Part shown: piece by piece, positions 28,214 to 37,219 of the stretch
How the letters are laid out: each line of letters begins with the position of its first letter
How positions within the stretch are numbered: the first letter of the stretch is position 1
Source of the DNA: Saprospiraceae bacterium
GTDB lineage: Bacteria; Bacteroidota; Bacteroidia; Chitinophagales; Saprospiraceae
NCBI GenBank assembly: GCA_016710265.1
Contig: JADJJL010000006.1
Coordinates: 248,001 to 312,000, forward strand
Direction: 5' to 3'
DNA length: 64,000 nt
Position numbers and translations under genes: made by a program
Notes under the pieces: generated by a model
Database searches by the model: none
Told to the model about the DNA's origin: nothing
Seen by the model: the letters and a program-made list of their open reading frames with translations, nothing else

Positions 28214-29526
28214 GTTTTACTTTTCTTTTTAATGATTTGAAGTGCATAATATATTATTACCAAGCCAGCAAATACCAAAATTCCGGTTAAACTTAACATA
28301 GGTTTGTCGATGGCAATACTTAATGCAACGAACAAGTAGCTAGCTATAAATAAAATAGTGGCCCAAGGATACCACCAGGTATTATATCCAATATTTTCTT
28401 GTGATTTTTTTCTGAAATAAAACAAGGTCGCAGCTCCAAGTGCCATTCCAAAGGAATCCAATACCATAACAAATCCCAAAATCTTGTCAAAAGTTTCCGC
28501 CCAGAAAAGTATAAAAAGACTTAAGCCCGTAAATAGATACAAGTAAATTTTTGGATCATTTTCACTGACATGAATATCTGTATTGTGTTTAAAAATACGC
28601 TGATCAGCTGCCATAGCCTGCATGATTCTTGGATTGGTCATCAACATAATGTTTAAATAGGATTGAGCACCAATAAAAAGTAAGATGGAAAAAATAAAAA
28701 GTCCTACTGAGCCAAAAATGTGTTCTCCCACCGTAGACGCGATGCTTGTGGCTGTTTTTAAATTTTCAAAACCGATTACTTTATAATACGCGTAATTAAC
28801 TCCTAAATATAGGATAATTACACAAACCACCCCAATGATGATGCTTTGTGGGATTTTACTTTTAGCTTCTTGTGCCTCACCTCCAAAATTGATGGTGTGT
28901 TGATAACCTCCATATGTAAAGCAGACAGCAATGAGTGCTAAGCCGAGGGATTGTATGAAACCGTGAGAATGGTCTGTTAGTTGAATTGCATTAATTGGAT
29001 TGGCATCGGGTAAATAAAATTGGCAAATGATGATCATAATCAACATTCCAATTTTTAAAATCATCAATGCGTTTAAAGTTTGAGCACTTATTTTTAATCC
29101 TTTGGTATTGATTGTAAAGAAAAGAAGGATTGAAAAAGCGGCTATCCAGATTTTCGTAGATTCTGAGATATGATAAAATGGTTTAAAAGCTGCAATTAAA
29201 TAATCAGTACCAATAATGGCTATCCCTGCCAAAGCGGCAGAATTAGCTATGATAATAATCGCATTTAAGGCAAAAGCAATGGAAGGATGGTAGCATTCTG
29301 CGAAAATCTTATAGTATCCACCTGTAACAGGTCTTCTTGCTCCAATTTCAGCGAAACTAAGGGCGCCGCACAGCGCGATGAGTCCTCCGAAAATCCAGGC
29401 GCTAAAAAAAACGGTCGGACTACCAGCTGCAAGTGCAACATCTGAGGCTGTTCTAAAAATTCCCATTCCGATCACCAGACTTATGGTGATCATGGTTAAG
29501 GAAAAGAGACTGAGTGACGGCTTCAT
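28210..29526 (-). CDS. APC-superfamily amino acid permease
   Basis: From the ATG at 29526 (MKPSLSLFSLTMI) this is a 438-residue membrane protein with about 12 hydrophobic helices. The first carries VIGMGIFRTASDVA, the APC signature for the unwound substrate-binding helix, and RRPVTGGYYKIFAE is the second typical motif. A start twelve codons upstream is possible but adds a hydrophilic tail. It is coupled by a 4-nt overlap to a PLP sulfur-amino-acid enzyme, which suggests a sulfur-containing or related amino acid as substrate (inference). Confidence 0.9.
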   Translation of the reverse strand: MKPSLSLFSLTMITISLVIGMGIFRTASDVALAAGSPTVFFSAWIFGGLIALCGALSFAEIGARRPVTGGYYKIFAECYHPSIAFALNAIIIIANSAALAGIAIIGTDYLIAAFKPFYHISESTKIWIAAFSILLFFTINTKGLKISAQTLNALMILKIGMLIMIIICQFYLPDANPINAIQLTDHSHGFIQSLGLALIAVCFTYGGYQHTINFGGEAQEAKSKIPQSIIIGVVCVIILYLGVNYAYYKVIGFENLKTATSIASTVGEHIFGSVGLFIFSILLFIGAQSYLNIMLMTNPRIMQAMAADQRIFKHNTDIHVSENDPKIYLYLFTGLSLFILFWAETFDKILGFVMVLDSFGMALGAATLFYFRKKSQENIGYNTWWYPWATILFIASYLFVALSIAIDKPMLSLTGILVFAGLVIIYYALQIIKKKSKT

Positions 29527-29753
29527 TTGAATAATCTGGTGTAAATATAGATTCTTATACAATAATGGTGCATAATTAGCTGCAGCTTGTTTATTTTTGC
29601 CTGAATATGAGATGGTTGCTTGTTTTTCGTTTCAAGGAATTAATATTGGTCTTTGCTTGTGCAAAATTTAATTTGATTAATCATTTAAAAAATGTTGGTG
29701 AGATAGCGCACAATTAAATGGACCTTCAATCGTTTTAAAAACTTTTATAAAAT

Positions 29754-30836
29754 TTGAAAGCTTTACAAATTTGCATTGTCACCACTTCTGATTTAATGTA
29801 CGATCAGAGATTGTCGAGAATTTCCAAAAGTTTGGAGGGGGCTGGATTTCATGTTTCATTTTTTTCAAGATCGAAACATGGGCAAATAGCAAATGCTCAA
29901 CAAAATATTATTGTAAAGGCTATTTTTAAAAAGTCATTTTTATTTTATTTGGAATTCAATATTAGACTTTTTGTAAAATTAGTTTTTAGAAAATGGGATA
30001 TAGTGTACAGCTCCGACGCAGATACATTGTTGGCTGCCGCACTCGCTAATTTGCTTAAACGCAAAAAGTTAATCTTTGACGCTCATGAGTATTTTGAAGA
30101 AAGTCCGGAAATAGTTGATAAGCCATTTGTGCAATGGGTCTGGGAAAGTATTTGCAGGTTTGGTATTCCCAAAGCAAGTCTATGTTTGACAGTTTCCAAA
30201 TCATTGGCTGATGCATTGAGCAAAAAATACAAAGTTTCATTTTTGACCATTCGAAATTTACCCGAGAAACAAAAATCAATTCCAAGATCAATATCAATCA
30301 ATAATATTATTTGGTACCAGGGTGTACTAAATATAGGAAGAGGATTGGAGCAGATGATCAGTGCGATGGTCCATTTGCCTGAGTTTGAATTTCATCTGGC
30401 GGGGGAAGGCGATTTGTCAAATAATTTACGTAAGATTGTTGAAGATTTGGGATTGTACGAACGTGTAAAATTTTTAGGATGGAAACATCCGAACGAATTG
30501 CACGAACTTGCGTCTAATGCTTATATTGGTATCAATCTACTGGATGGTTTCAGTAGTAATTATTATCACTCCTTAGCCAACAAGACCTTTGACTATATTC
30601 AAGCTGGATTGCCCAGCATACACATGGATTTTCCTGAATATAGAGATCTGAAGAAACATTATGGTGCCACCCATTTAATTCCAGACCTTTCTGAAGCGAG
30701 CATAATAGCTGCAATCAAACAGATGCAGGATCCAATATTCCATGCCCAACTAAAACAGGAATGTCTAGCAGCTTCTCAAATTTTAATCTGGCAAGAAGAG
30801 GAAAAACTGCTGGTAGGAGCGTTGGAAAATATGTAA
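29754..30836 (+). CDS. Glycosyltransferase, GT-B fold (GT4-like)
   Basis: A 360-residue cytosolic or membrane-associated glycosyltransferase. The N-terminal Rossmann half has ICIVTTSDLMYDQRLSRISKSL, and the C-terminal half has YERVKFLGWKHPNELHELA and NKTFDYIQAGLPSI, the nucleotide-sugar site of GT4 enzymes. The start is TTG: an in-frame stop lies two codons upstream and the next ATG is inside the first helix. There are no other polysaccharide genes beside it, so its acceptor is unknown. Confidence 0.88.
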   Translation: MKALQICIVTTSDLMYDQRLSRISKSLEGAGFHVSFFSRSKHGQIANAQQNIIVKAIFKKSFLFYLEFNIRLFVKLVFRKWDIVYSSDADTLLAAALANLLKRKKLIFDAHEYFEESPEIVDKPFVQWVWESICRFGIPKASLCLTVSKSLADALSKKYKVSFLTIRNLPEKQKSIPRSISINNIIWYQGVLNIGRGLEQMISAMVHLPEFEFHLAGEGDLSNNLRKIVEDLGLYERVKFLGWKHPNELHELASNAYIGINLLDGFSSNYYHSLANKTFDYIQAGLPSIHMDFPEYRDLKKHYGATHLIPDLSEASIIAAIKQMQDPIFHAQLKQECLAASQILIWQEEEKLLVGALENM

Positions 30837-30934
30837 GTTGGTTGGGTAGATTTCGTTGGTCTTTTTATTTTTGTGCTGGTAATCCCAAAGGGCATGAATT
30901 AATGTATTTAAAATTTTAACCTAAAAAAAATAAC

Positions 30935-31381
30935 ATTAGCACTTATACGCAGATCCTTTATCAGATTGTTTTCAGCACTAAAAATCGCGAGCATACTCTT
31001 TTTGGCCATAAGCGCGAAGAACTTTTCAAATATATGTGGGGAATATTAGAAAACAATAAATGTCACCCTTATCAAATAAATGGGGTCAGTGATCATATCC
31101 ATATATTAACGCATTTGCATCCTACTGTTGCCTTAGCTAACTTAATCAAGGATGTTAAACTGGCTAGTAGTAAATTTATCAAAGAAACTAAACTGTTTCC
31201 TGATTTTGGTCATTGGCAAGATGGTTACGGAGCCTTTACCTATTCTATTGATAGTAAGGATAGACTAGTTAATTACATCAAAAATCAAGAAAGGCATCAT
31301 ATGGTGAAGACCTTTAGTGAGGAATATATAGAATTATTGCAAGAACATGACATTGAATTCGATGAGAAATATTTATTATAA
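30935..31381 (+). CDS. REP-associated tyrosine transposase (Y1/HUH, IS200-like), start codon unclear
   Basis: A 148-residue HUH-type transposase of the RAYT group. Codons from 30935 read STYTQILYQIVFSTKNREH, the standard RAYT N terminus, but the codon where ATG is expected is ATT and no ATG, GTG or TTG is in frame until 31034, which would remove about 33 residues. The HUH motif is HIHIL, and the catalytic tyrosine is in VNYIKNQERHH. It is followed directly by an array of hairpin repeats (31384-31735) that are its likely substrate. Either ATT is used, or the start codon was lost by mutation or sequencing error and the gene is dead. Confidence 0.8.
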   Translation: MSTYTQILYQIVFSTKNREHTLFGHKREELFKYMWGILENNKCHPYQINGVSDHIHILTHLHPTVALANLIKDVKLASSKFIKETKLFPDFGHWQDGYGAFTYSIDSKDRLVNYIKNQERHHMVKTFSEEYIELLQEHDIEFDEKYLL

Positions 31382-31383
31382 TG

Positions 31384-31735
31384 TTCAACCCCTTCAGGGT
31401 TGGAGATAGATTATGGTTTTAGTAACACCGCATGAAATGCGGTGTTACTAATATGTAACCCCATCAGGGTTTTAGGAAAGAGACCTCGGCATTAATTTAA
31501 TCAAATGGGGTTGAGATTCAACCCCTTCAGGGTTGGAGTTAGCATTTGTTCTTAACACCGCATTGCATGCGGTGTTATTAATATTAAATCCCTTCGGGAT
31601 TTTGGGAGGCAGCCCGATTATTATGGAATAGATAGATTTGTATTGAAATCCCGAAGGGATTTAATATCAATAACCGCAGATGAAATCTGCGGTTAAAACA
31701 AAATATCTAACGAACCCCGAGAGGGGTTCAATAAA
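31384..31735. repeat. Array of REP-like hairpins beside the transposase
   Basis: About 350 nt hold alternating hairpins of two kinds. Type 1 is a short CCC/GGG palindrome (31386-31402, 31456-31475, 31507-31525, 31586-31602, 31646-31662, 31712-31729). Type 2 is a longer stem with a 3-nt loop: arms AGTAACACCGCAT at 31421-31433 and 31437-31449, TAACACCGCAT at 31553-31577, and TAACCGCAGAT at 31671-31695. The order type 1, type 2, type 1 is repeated about every 130 nt, and the third copy is inverted relative to the first two. Nothing coding was seen; 31736-31824 shows no further structure. Confidence 0.8.
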
Positions 31736-31824
31736 TATTACAATATCTTAAAACAAGACAAGCACTTAATTAAAAGGATGAAAGTAATACCTACACTCAA
31801 CTTGGTAATATTTTTTTCAAAAGC

Positions 31825-33093
31825 CTATTTCCTCACCAATTTTTCCTCGGTGATGGACTCAATATTAGGACAGCCAGCCAACTTCATGGTGATTTCAAAT
31901 TCCGCGAGAATATTTTTTGTAATTTCTAAAACACCTTTGCTACCATTGATGGCCAATGCATATACATATGGCCTTCCCAATAACACGGTTTTTGCACCTA
32001 AAGCCAAAGCCATAAAAATATCCGTTCCAGTTCTGATCCCGCTATCGAGGATCAATGGATAATCTTTTGGAACCACTTTTTTAATTTCTACTAAGGCATC
32101 AAGACTACTAATCACTCTGTCGATTTGACGGCCACCGTGGTTGGAAATCACAATTCCATCTATTCCCAATTTTATTGCTTGTAGTGCATCATTCGGATGC
32201 AAAATTCCTTTTAGCAAAACTGGAATATTAGAAATTTCTTTTAACCATTGGATGTCGTCCCAGTTTAATTCGGGTCTGCTGTATATTTCAATAAATTTTC
32301 TAACAGCTTTAATGGGCTCTTTACTTTTTAGATTTTCAAAGTAGGATCCTGGATAATTTTTAAGTAATTCATGTAGTAATCGTAATTTTTGGAAAATATT
32401 TCCAGCTGACTTTTGTGTTTGCAAATTTACATCTTTCAGCAATTCCTTAAAAACAGGATCTGATGTATATTGGGCAATCCCCAGTCCTCTGATAAATGGT
32501 AAGTATGCATTGTTTAAATCCCTTTGTCTCCAACCCAAGGTGGTGGTATCTAAAGTAAGTATAATGCCTTTAGCTCCACAAGCTTCTGCTCTTTGAACAA
32601 AATTTCTAACCAGTTCTTTTGACTTGCTAAAATACAATTGAAACCAAAAATTTTGAGAGGTTAATGCCTTTGCAACTTCTTCCATTGAAGTTGATGCCTG
32701 GTTCGAAATGATCATTGGAATTTGAGATTCCACAGATGCCTTTGCTAAAAGAAGATCTCCTTTAGGTCGTGCAAGATCAAGTACTCCTATCGGTGCAAAC
32801 ATCATGGGCCATGGTAAATCCAGTCCCAGGATTTGTCTTTTGGTGTCTAAATTTTGAATGCCTGAAGCAATAGAAGGGATAATATTCCAGGAAGAAAAGG
32901 CTTTTTGATTATTAAAAATACCTTCTTCTTGACCTGCACCCGTTGCAATATACCCAAACGCATTTTTAGAAAGAATTTTTGATGCCTGCAGTTCAAGAGA
33001 TTTAAAGTCAACAGGTATTTTAGGTTGATGACCCAAAGCACCTTCGGTGTAAATTTCTTTTTGTCGATCTGATGGATTGAAAGAGGAAGACAT
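31825..33093 (-). CDS. FMN-dependent alpha-hydroxy-acid dehydrogenase (L-lactate dehydrogenase type)
   Basis: A 422-residue flavoenzyme that oxidises an alpha-hydroxy acid such as L-lactate to the keto acid. It has the catalytic histidine motif SNHGGRQIDR, LILDSGIRTGTDIFMALALGA for FMN phosphate binding and FGYIATGAGQEEG near the N terminus. The substrate could also be glycolate or mandelate. Its ATG overlaps the stop of tyrS by one base (TAATG), so it is read from the tyrS transcript or a promoter inside it. Confidence 0.92.
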   Translation of the reverse strand: MSSSFNPSDRQKEIYTEGALGHQPKIPVDFKSLELQASKILSKNAFGYIATGAGQEEGIFNNQKAFSSWNIIPSIASGIQNLDTKRQILGLDLPWPMMFAPIGVLDLARPKGDLLLAKASVESQIPMIISNQASTSMEEVAKALTSQNFWFQLYFSKSKELVRNFVQRAEACGAKGIILTLDTTTLGWRQRDLNNAYLPFIRGLGIAQYTSDPVFKELLKDVNLQTQKSAGNIFQKLRLLHELLKNYPGSYFENLKSKEPIKAVRKFIEIYSRPELNWDDIQWLKEISNIPVLLKGILHPNDALQAIKLGIDGIVISNHGGRQIDRVISSLDALVEIKKVVPKDYPLILDSGIRTGTDIFMALALGAKTVLLGRPYVYALAINGSKGVLEITKNILAEFEITMKLAGCPNIESITEEKLVRK

Positions 33094-33418
33094 TAATTTT
33101 CAATAATTAAAATGTATTTATTTTTCTTGCCGTTTTCGATAAGAATAAATTTATCTTTTAGTAGATCAGAAATTTGCACGGTATGTTCGATTTGAGAGAT
33201 TTTATATTTGTTAACCGTCAATGCATTGCTTTGAATGGCTCGTCGCACTTCACTTTTAGAACTAAAAACAGGGCAGTGTTCAGTGAGTAAATTGGCCAGC
33301 TCTATGCCATTTTTTAATGAATTCTTTTCCAAATTAAAAGATGGAATTTCTTTGCTAACTTGACTTAAATCTTGGATGTCCAGAGTGTGCAGAAATTCCG
33401 GAGAGCCATCCTTGCCAA
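33093..33418 (-). CDS. tyrS: Tyrosyl-tRNA synthetase, C-terminal S4 part (after frameshift)
   Basis: This frame carries the anticodon-side end of TyrRS: FGKDGSPEFLHTLDIQDL, then the S4 RNA-binding domain (SKSEVRRAIQSNALTVNKYK, FILIENGKKNKYILI). It is out of frame with the catalytic part (33365-34381). Adding one base at the T run in minus-strand TATCTTTGGC (33414-33423) joins HSVEKLVHLS to FGKDG and gives a 429-residue enzyme of normal length. The first in-frame ATG of this part is at 33332, but translation as a separate protein is unlikely. Confidence 0.9.
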
Positions 33419-34381
33419 AGATAAGTGAACTAACTTTTCAACACTATGCAATGCAGCTTTTCCATGAATCCTCTCTGTAATTTCTGCAGCAAGAATTTGT
33501 TTGAGCATTCTCGGATTTTCCTGATATTCGATTTCAAGTGCTTCGATTTCCTCACATTCTTTAAAACTGAAGTAGCGAAACAACTTTGGCAGATCTGCGT
33601 CATCCGCGTTAAGCCAAAACTGATAAAACTTGTAAGGACTGGTCAACTCAGGATCCAACCAAATATTCCCTTCTTCAGATTTCCCAAATTTACTGCCATC
33701 GGATTTGGTGAGAAGAGGAGTAGTGACCGCATAAGCTTTGCCATCCTCCAAAACCTTGGAGATATAATCTGTTCCAGCGATGATATTTCCCCATTGATCA
33801 GAACCTCCCATTTGGAGTTTGCAGCCATATTCCTTGTACAAGCAATAAAAATCATAGGCCTGCAGTAGTTGGTATGTGAATTCAGTATATGAAATGCCTG
33901 TTTCTAATCTTTTTTTGACAGATTCTTTGGACAACATATAATTGACTGTCGTATTTTTTCCAACATTTCTTAAAAAATCAAGAACGTTCATGTTTTTATA
34001 GAAATCAAAATTGTTGACCAGAATGGCCGCATTTTGGCCTTCATCAAAATTTAAAAATTTTCTAAACTGAACTGTTTGAGCTTCTATATTCTTGTCCAAC
34101 TCATCGATGGTTTTAAGGACTCTTTCCTTGTCCTTACCTGATGGATCACCAATTCTGCCTGTTGCTCCTCCCATGACTACCAATGGTTTATGGCCGCATT
34201 TTTGAAACAGGCTCAACAACATGATTTGTACATAGTTTCCTAAAGTCAGTGATGGCGCAGTCGGATCAAAACCTATATATCCAATACTCATTTCATTTTG
34301 AAGGTGATCTTCTAATCCTGGAGTTTGATCATGAAGCATATTTCTCCTCGTTAATTCTTCTACAAAATTCCTTTTTGACAT
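33365..34381 (-). CDS. tyrS: Tyrosyl-tRNA synthetase, catalytic part (frameshifted near 3' end)
   Basis: Class I synthetase that charges tRNA-Tyr. It has the HIGH-equivalent PSLTLGNYVQIM, MGGATGRIGDPSGKDKER, the tyrosine site TYQLLQAYDFYCL and the KMSKS-equivalent KFGKSEEGN. After HSVEKLVHLS the frame goes wrong (LARMALRNF) and stops at 33365, cutting off the S4 domain that continues in another frame. A -7 box TATCTTTG lies at 34414-34421. As this is an essential single-copy enzyme, a sequencing or assembly deletion is more likely than a real mutation, unless a second tyrS exists elsewhere. Confidence 0.93.
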   Translation of the reverse strand: MSKRNFVEELTRRNMLHDQTPGLEDHLQNEMSIGYIGFDPTAPSLTLGNYVQIMLLSLFQKCGHKPLVVMGGATGRIGDPSGKDKERVLKTIDELDKNIEAQTVQFRKFLNFDEGQNAAILVNNFDFYKNMNVLDFLRNVGKNTTVNYMLSKESVKKRLETGISYTEFTYQLLQAYDFYCLYKEYGCKLQMGGSDQWGNIIAGTDYISKVLEDGKAYAVTTPLLTKSDGSKFGKSEEGNIWLDPELTSPYKFYQFWLNADDADLPKLFRYFSFKECEEIEALEIEYQENPRMLKQILAAEITERIHGKAALHSVEKLVHLSLARMALRNFCTLWTSKI

Positions 34382-34483
34382 ACCGTATACCTTCTTTTAA
34401 TTTTAAAATTTCACAAAGATACGGCCAGTTTTTTAAGAGACTTATCTTTACGCTGTTTTACACTAGTCATTTACCACACATTA

Positions 34484-35734
34484 ATGGATGTCAGCCGATT
34501 TATTGCAGAAAAAACCTACCTTTCGTTTAGTCGGTCTTTGATTCGTAATATCATAAGAATCAGTATTCTGTCTACTGCATTGAGCATGGCAGTCATGATT
34601 GTCGCAGGTTCAGTATTTGAGGGATTTAAAACCCAGATTGCCTCCAAGGTATTTGGGTTTTGGGGCCATATCCATATAACCGATCTTCAAGTCAGCAGAA
34701 GCATTGAGCCATTTTTGATCGAAAAAAGTGACAGTATCATTCAGCTTGTAAAAAATGCAGATTTTGCCAAGATAGGTTTATCGAATGAATGTATAGACCG
34801 GTTGGAGAGATTTGTAGTATTGCCCGCTATCGTTGGACATCAGCAATCCCAAGAGGGTTTGTTTTTAAAAGGGGTAGATGTAGGTTTTAATCCTGAATTC
34901 AGTAAAGGATTTCTAAAAGCAGGTCAATGGATGGACTTTTCTGACAGTTTATTTTCGAGAGACATTTTAATTTCGGAGCAAACCGCATTAAAAGTTCATT
35001 TGAAACCGGGTGACCCTGTGATTGGACATTTTGTATTGGATGGTAAAATGATTAAAAGAAAACTAAGGGTTTCTGGAATTTATCGGACTGGATTGGAAGA
35101 ATACGACCGAAAGTTTGCTTTGGTTGATGTGCGCTTACTTCAGGATCTCTTAGGCTGGCAACCTGATCAAGTGACTGGTATTGAAATCTTTGTCAAGAAT
35201 TTATCAGAAGCATCCTTGATCAACCAATATTTATATGAGGAAATTTTGCCTTCCAATCTTTATTCTGAAACCATTCGGGATAAATTTCCAAATATATTCG
35301 AATGGTTGGCTTTACAAGATATAAATCGAAGTTTTATATTGGGTTTAATATTGTTGGTTTGTATTATCAATATGGTAACAACTACCTTAATCCTTATTTT
35401 AGAACGGACTCAAATGATTGGACTTTTAACAGCCTTGGGCATGGATTTGTGGACCCAGAGAAAAATATTTATCAGATATGGTGTCAGAATTCTTTTCCAA
35501 GGAATAATTTCTGGAATGGTGGTTGGTATTGGACTTTGTTTGATTCAATGGAAATGGAAATTGATCAAACTGAGTGAGGCAGATTATTATTTAGACCATG
35601 CACCGGTGTCTTTAAATCCGTTAACGTGGTTGATTTTGGGTATTGTGTTTTTTGTAACCATTTTGGCGAGTCTCTTAATTCCTTCATGGTTGGTGTCTAG
35701 AATTAAGCCGGTAAATGCTTTAAAATTTAGATAA
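34484..35734 (+). CDS. FtsX/LolC-type ABC transporter permease
   Basis: A 416-residue inner-membrane protein with one N-terminal membrane helix, a large periplasmic domain and three C-terminal helices (about 280-300, 335-355, 385-405), the FtsX/LolC-E layout. The start FIAEKTYLSFSRSLIRNIIRISILSTALSMA resembles LolE/LolC of Bacteroidota, which extract lipoproteins from the inner membrane. No ATPase gene is adjacent, so it must pair with one encoded elsewhere. Lipoprotein release is the best family-based guess. Confidence 0.85.
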   Translation: MDVSRFIAEKTYLSFSRSLIRNIIRISILSTALSMAVMIVAGSVFEGFKTQIASKVFGFWGHIHITDLQVSRSIEPFLIEKSDSIIQLVKNADFAKIGLSNECIDRLERFVVLPAIVGHQQSQEGLFLKGVDVGFNPEFSKGFLKAGQWMDFSDSLFSRDILISEQTALKVHLKPGDPVIGHFVLDGKMIKRKLRVSGIYRTGLEEYDRKFALVDVRLLQDLLGWQPDQVTGIEIFVKNLSEASLINQYLYEEILPSNLYSETIRDKFPNIFEWLALQDINRSFILGLILLVCIINMVTTTLILILERTQMIGLLTALGMDLWTQRKIFIRYGVRILFQGIISGMVVGIGLCLIQWKWKLIKLSEADYYLDHAPVSLNPLTWLILGIVFFVTILASLLIPSWLVSRIKPVNALKFR

Positions 35735-35784
35735 TTATTTCTGAAATGCATTATTGAATTTCGGCATCCAGTTCAATCTGATAC

Positions 35785-37035
35785 TTATTTCCGAATGGCT
35801 TCTACAGGATCCATTCTTGAAGCTTGAAGTGCAGGAACTATGCCTGCAATGATTCCAATAATAATTGCTAGGATCAAGCCTGTAAAAATATTTTTAATAG
35901 AAACGTACAAAGCAAAACTTGAAACTTGACTCAATAGTGCCAAAATCAAGCCCACCAAAATAAGCCCAACAAGCGCACCAATTAGGCATAATATGATCGC
36001 CTCTAATAGGAATTCAAGTAAAATATAATTCCTCTTGGCACCAATTGCCATTTTTATCCCTATTAGTGAAGTCCTTTCCTTTACAGTTACAAACATGATA
36101 TTGGCTACCCCAAAAGCACCGACCAACATGGAAAATAATCCAATCACAAATCCTGCAGTGTTCATGACTGTAAATACTTGTGAAATAATATTGGTTAGCA
36201 TGGTCAATTGGTTGATGGCAAAATTGTCAGAGTCTATGGGTTTGAGCCCCCTCACTGGACGTAAGATGCTGGCTATTTCAAGTTTAAGTTCTTCCTGATC
36301 TACGCCTCTTAATGCTTTAACATTCAGACTAGTGCGCCAATTGCTATAAGCGTGAAGTGAAATCTGTTTGGCCATGGTGTTCCAAGGTATAAATGCAGCC
36401 TGATCTGTCGGCATGATGTTGACCAGTGACTTTCCTTCTTTTTTTAAAACACCGCAAACCACAAAATATTTTCCAAATGCTTTCACCCGAGAGCCAACTG
36501 CTTCACCTGCCTCAAATAGATCTTCTGCCAATTTGTGACCTAGAATTATTTGTTCACTTCCATTGTAAAACTCAGAAGTTGAAAAATATCTCCCATCTTC
36601 AAATTCAAACTTGATCATTTTATCATAATCGTCTGTAATTCCTGCAAAATAAGCTCCTTCCACATAAGAATGATCTGTTTTAATCTTGCCGCCTGGCACA
36701 AAAACCGATAGAGAAACTGCGGAACTCAATTTGGATTTATTTTTTATGGCTTTTAAATCTGCCATGGAAGGTGCAGGTCTGCCTATGTATTTCCAATAAT
36801 TCTGGCTAAAATCTTCCGACCAAGGCTCTTTACCGACATAAATCACATCATTTCCCAATTTATCAAAGCTTTGTACAATGTTCTCTTCCAATGAATCGAC
36901 CGCAGAAAGTACGGCAATCACACAAAATATACCTATTGTAATACCTAATAAAGTGAGAAAACTTCGAAGTTTATTTCCGGTAAGTTGTTGGATGGCTTGA
37001 GAAAAGCTTTCTGATAATACTTTGAAAATGACCAT
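35785..37035 (-). CDS. MacB-like ABC transporter permease
   Basis: A 416-residue permease with an N-terminal helix (RSFLTLLGITIGIFCVIAVLSA), a periplasmic MacB core domain (about 50-250) and three C-terminal helices including VGAFGVANIMFVTVKERTSLIGIKMAIGA, the FtsX-family signature; it ends in PALQASRMDPVEAIRK. This is the group that moves antibiotics, peptides or lipids with a periplasmic adaptor. No ATPase or adaptor gene is next to it. It converges with the LolC-like permease gene 50 nt away, without a clear terminator between them. Confidence 0.9.
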   Translation of the reverse strand: MVIFKVLSESFSQAIQQLTGNKLRSFLTLLGITIGIFCVIAVLSAVDSLEENIVQSFDKLGNDVIYVGKEPWSEDFSQNYWKYIGRPAPSMADLKAIKNKSKLSSAVSLSVFVPGGKIKTDHSYVEGAYFAGITDDYDKMIKFEFEDGRYFSTSEFYNGSEQIILGHKLAEDLFEAGEAVGSRVKAFGKYFVVCGVLKKEGKSLVNIMPTDQAAFIPWNTMAKQISLHAYSNWRTSLNVKALRGVDQEELKLEIASILRPVRGLKPIDSDNFAINQLTMLTNIISQVFTVMNTAGFVIGLFSMLVGAFGVANIMFVTVKERTSLIGIKMAIGAKRNYILLEFLLEAIILCLIGALVGLILVGLILALLSQVSSFALYVSIKNIFTGLILAIIIGIIAGIVPALQASRMDPVEAIRK

Positions 37036-37164
37036 GATATCCTTTAGGTGTTGGGCTAAAAGCGATTATTTATAAATATAAGCGTTAAAAATAAAAAATT
37101 ACAAATCCCACAATATTTGTGTTTTTTATACATTATCTTACAATTAACGAAACAAAAATACAGA

Positions 37165-37197
37165 TTTGACATTCCCTAGATAAATTAATTATTTTTG
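37165..37197 (+). promoter_or_regulatory. Promoter of queA
   Basis: TTTG at 37165-37168, 21-nt spacer, TATTTTTG at 37190-37197. The inferred start near 37203 gives a leader of about 17 nt to the ATG at 37220. Confidence 0.55.
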
Positions 37198-37219
37198 CGG
37201 AAAATTAGAAATCCTCTCA

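Noticed and set aside
31384..31735. CRISPR array
   Set aside because: The repeated units are palindromes of two kinds in changing orientation, with uneven spacing and no unique spacers of constant size; no cas genes are near.
33365..33418. Programmed frameshift in tyrS
   Set aside because: No classical slippery heptamer with a downstream pseudoknot was seen, and TyrRS is not known to use one; a missing base is simpler.
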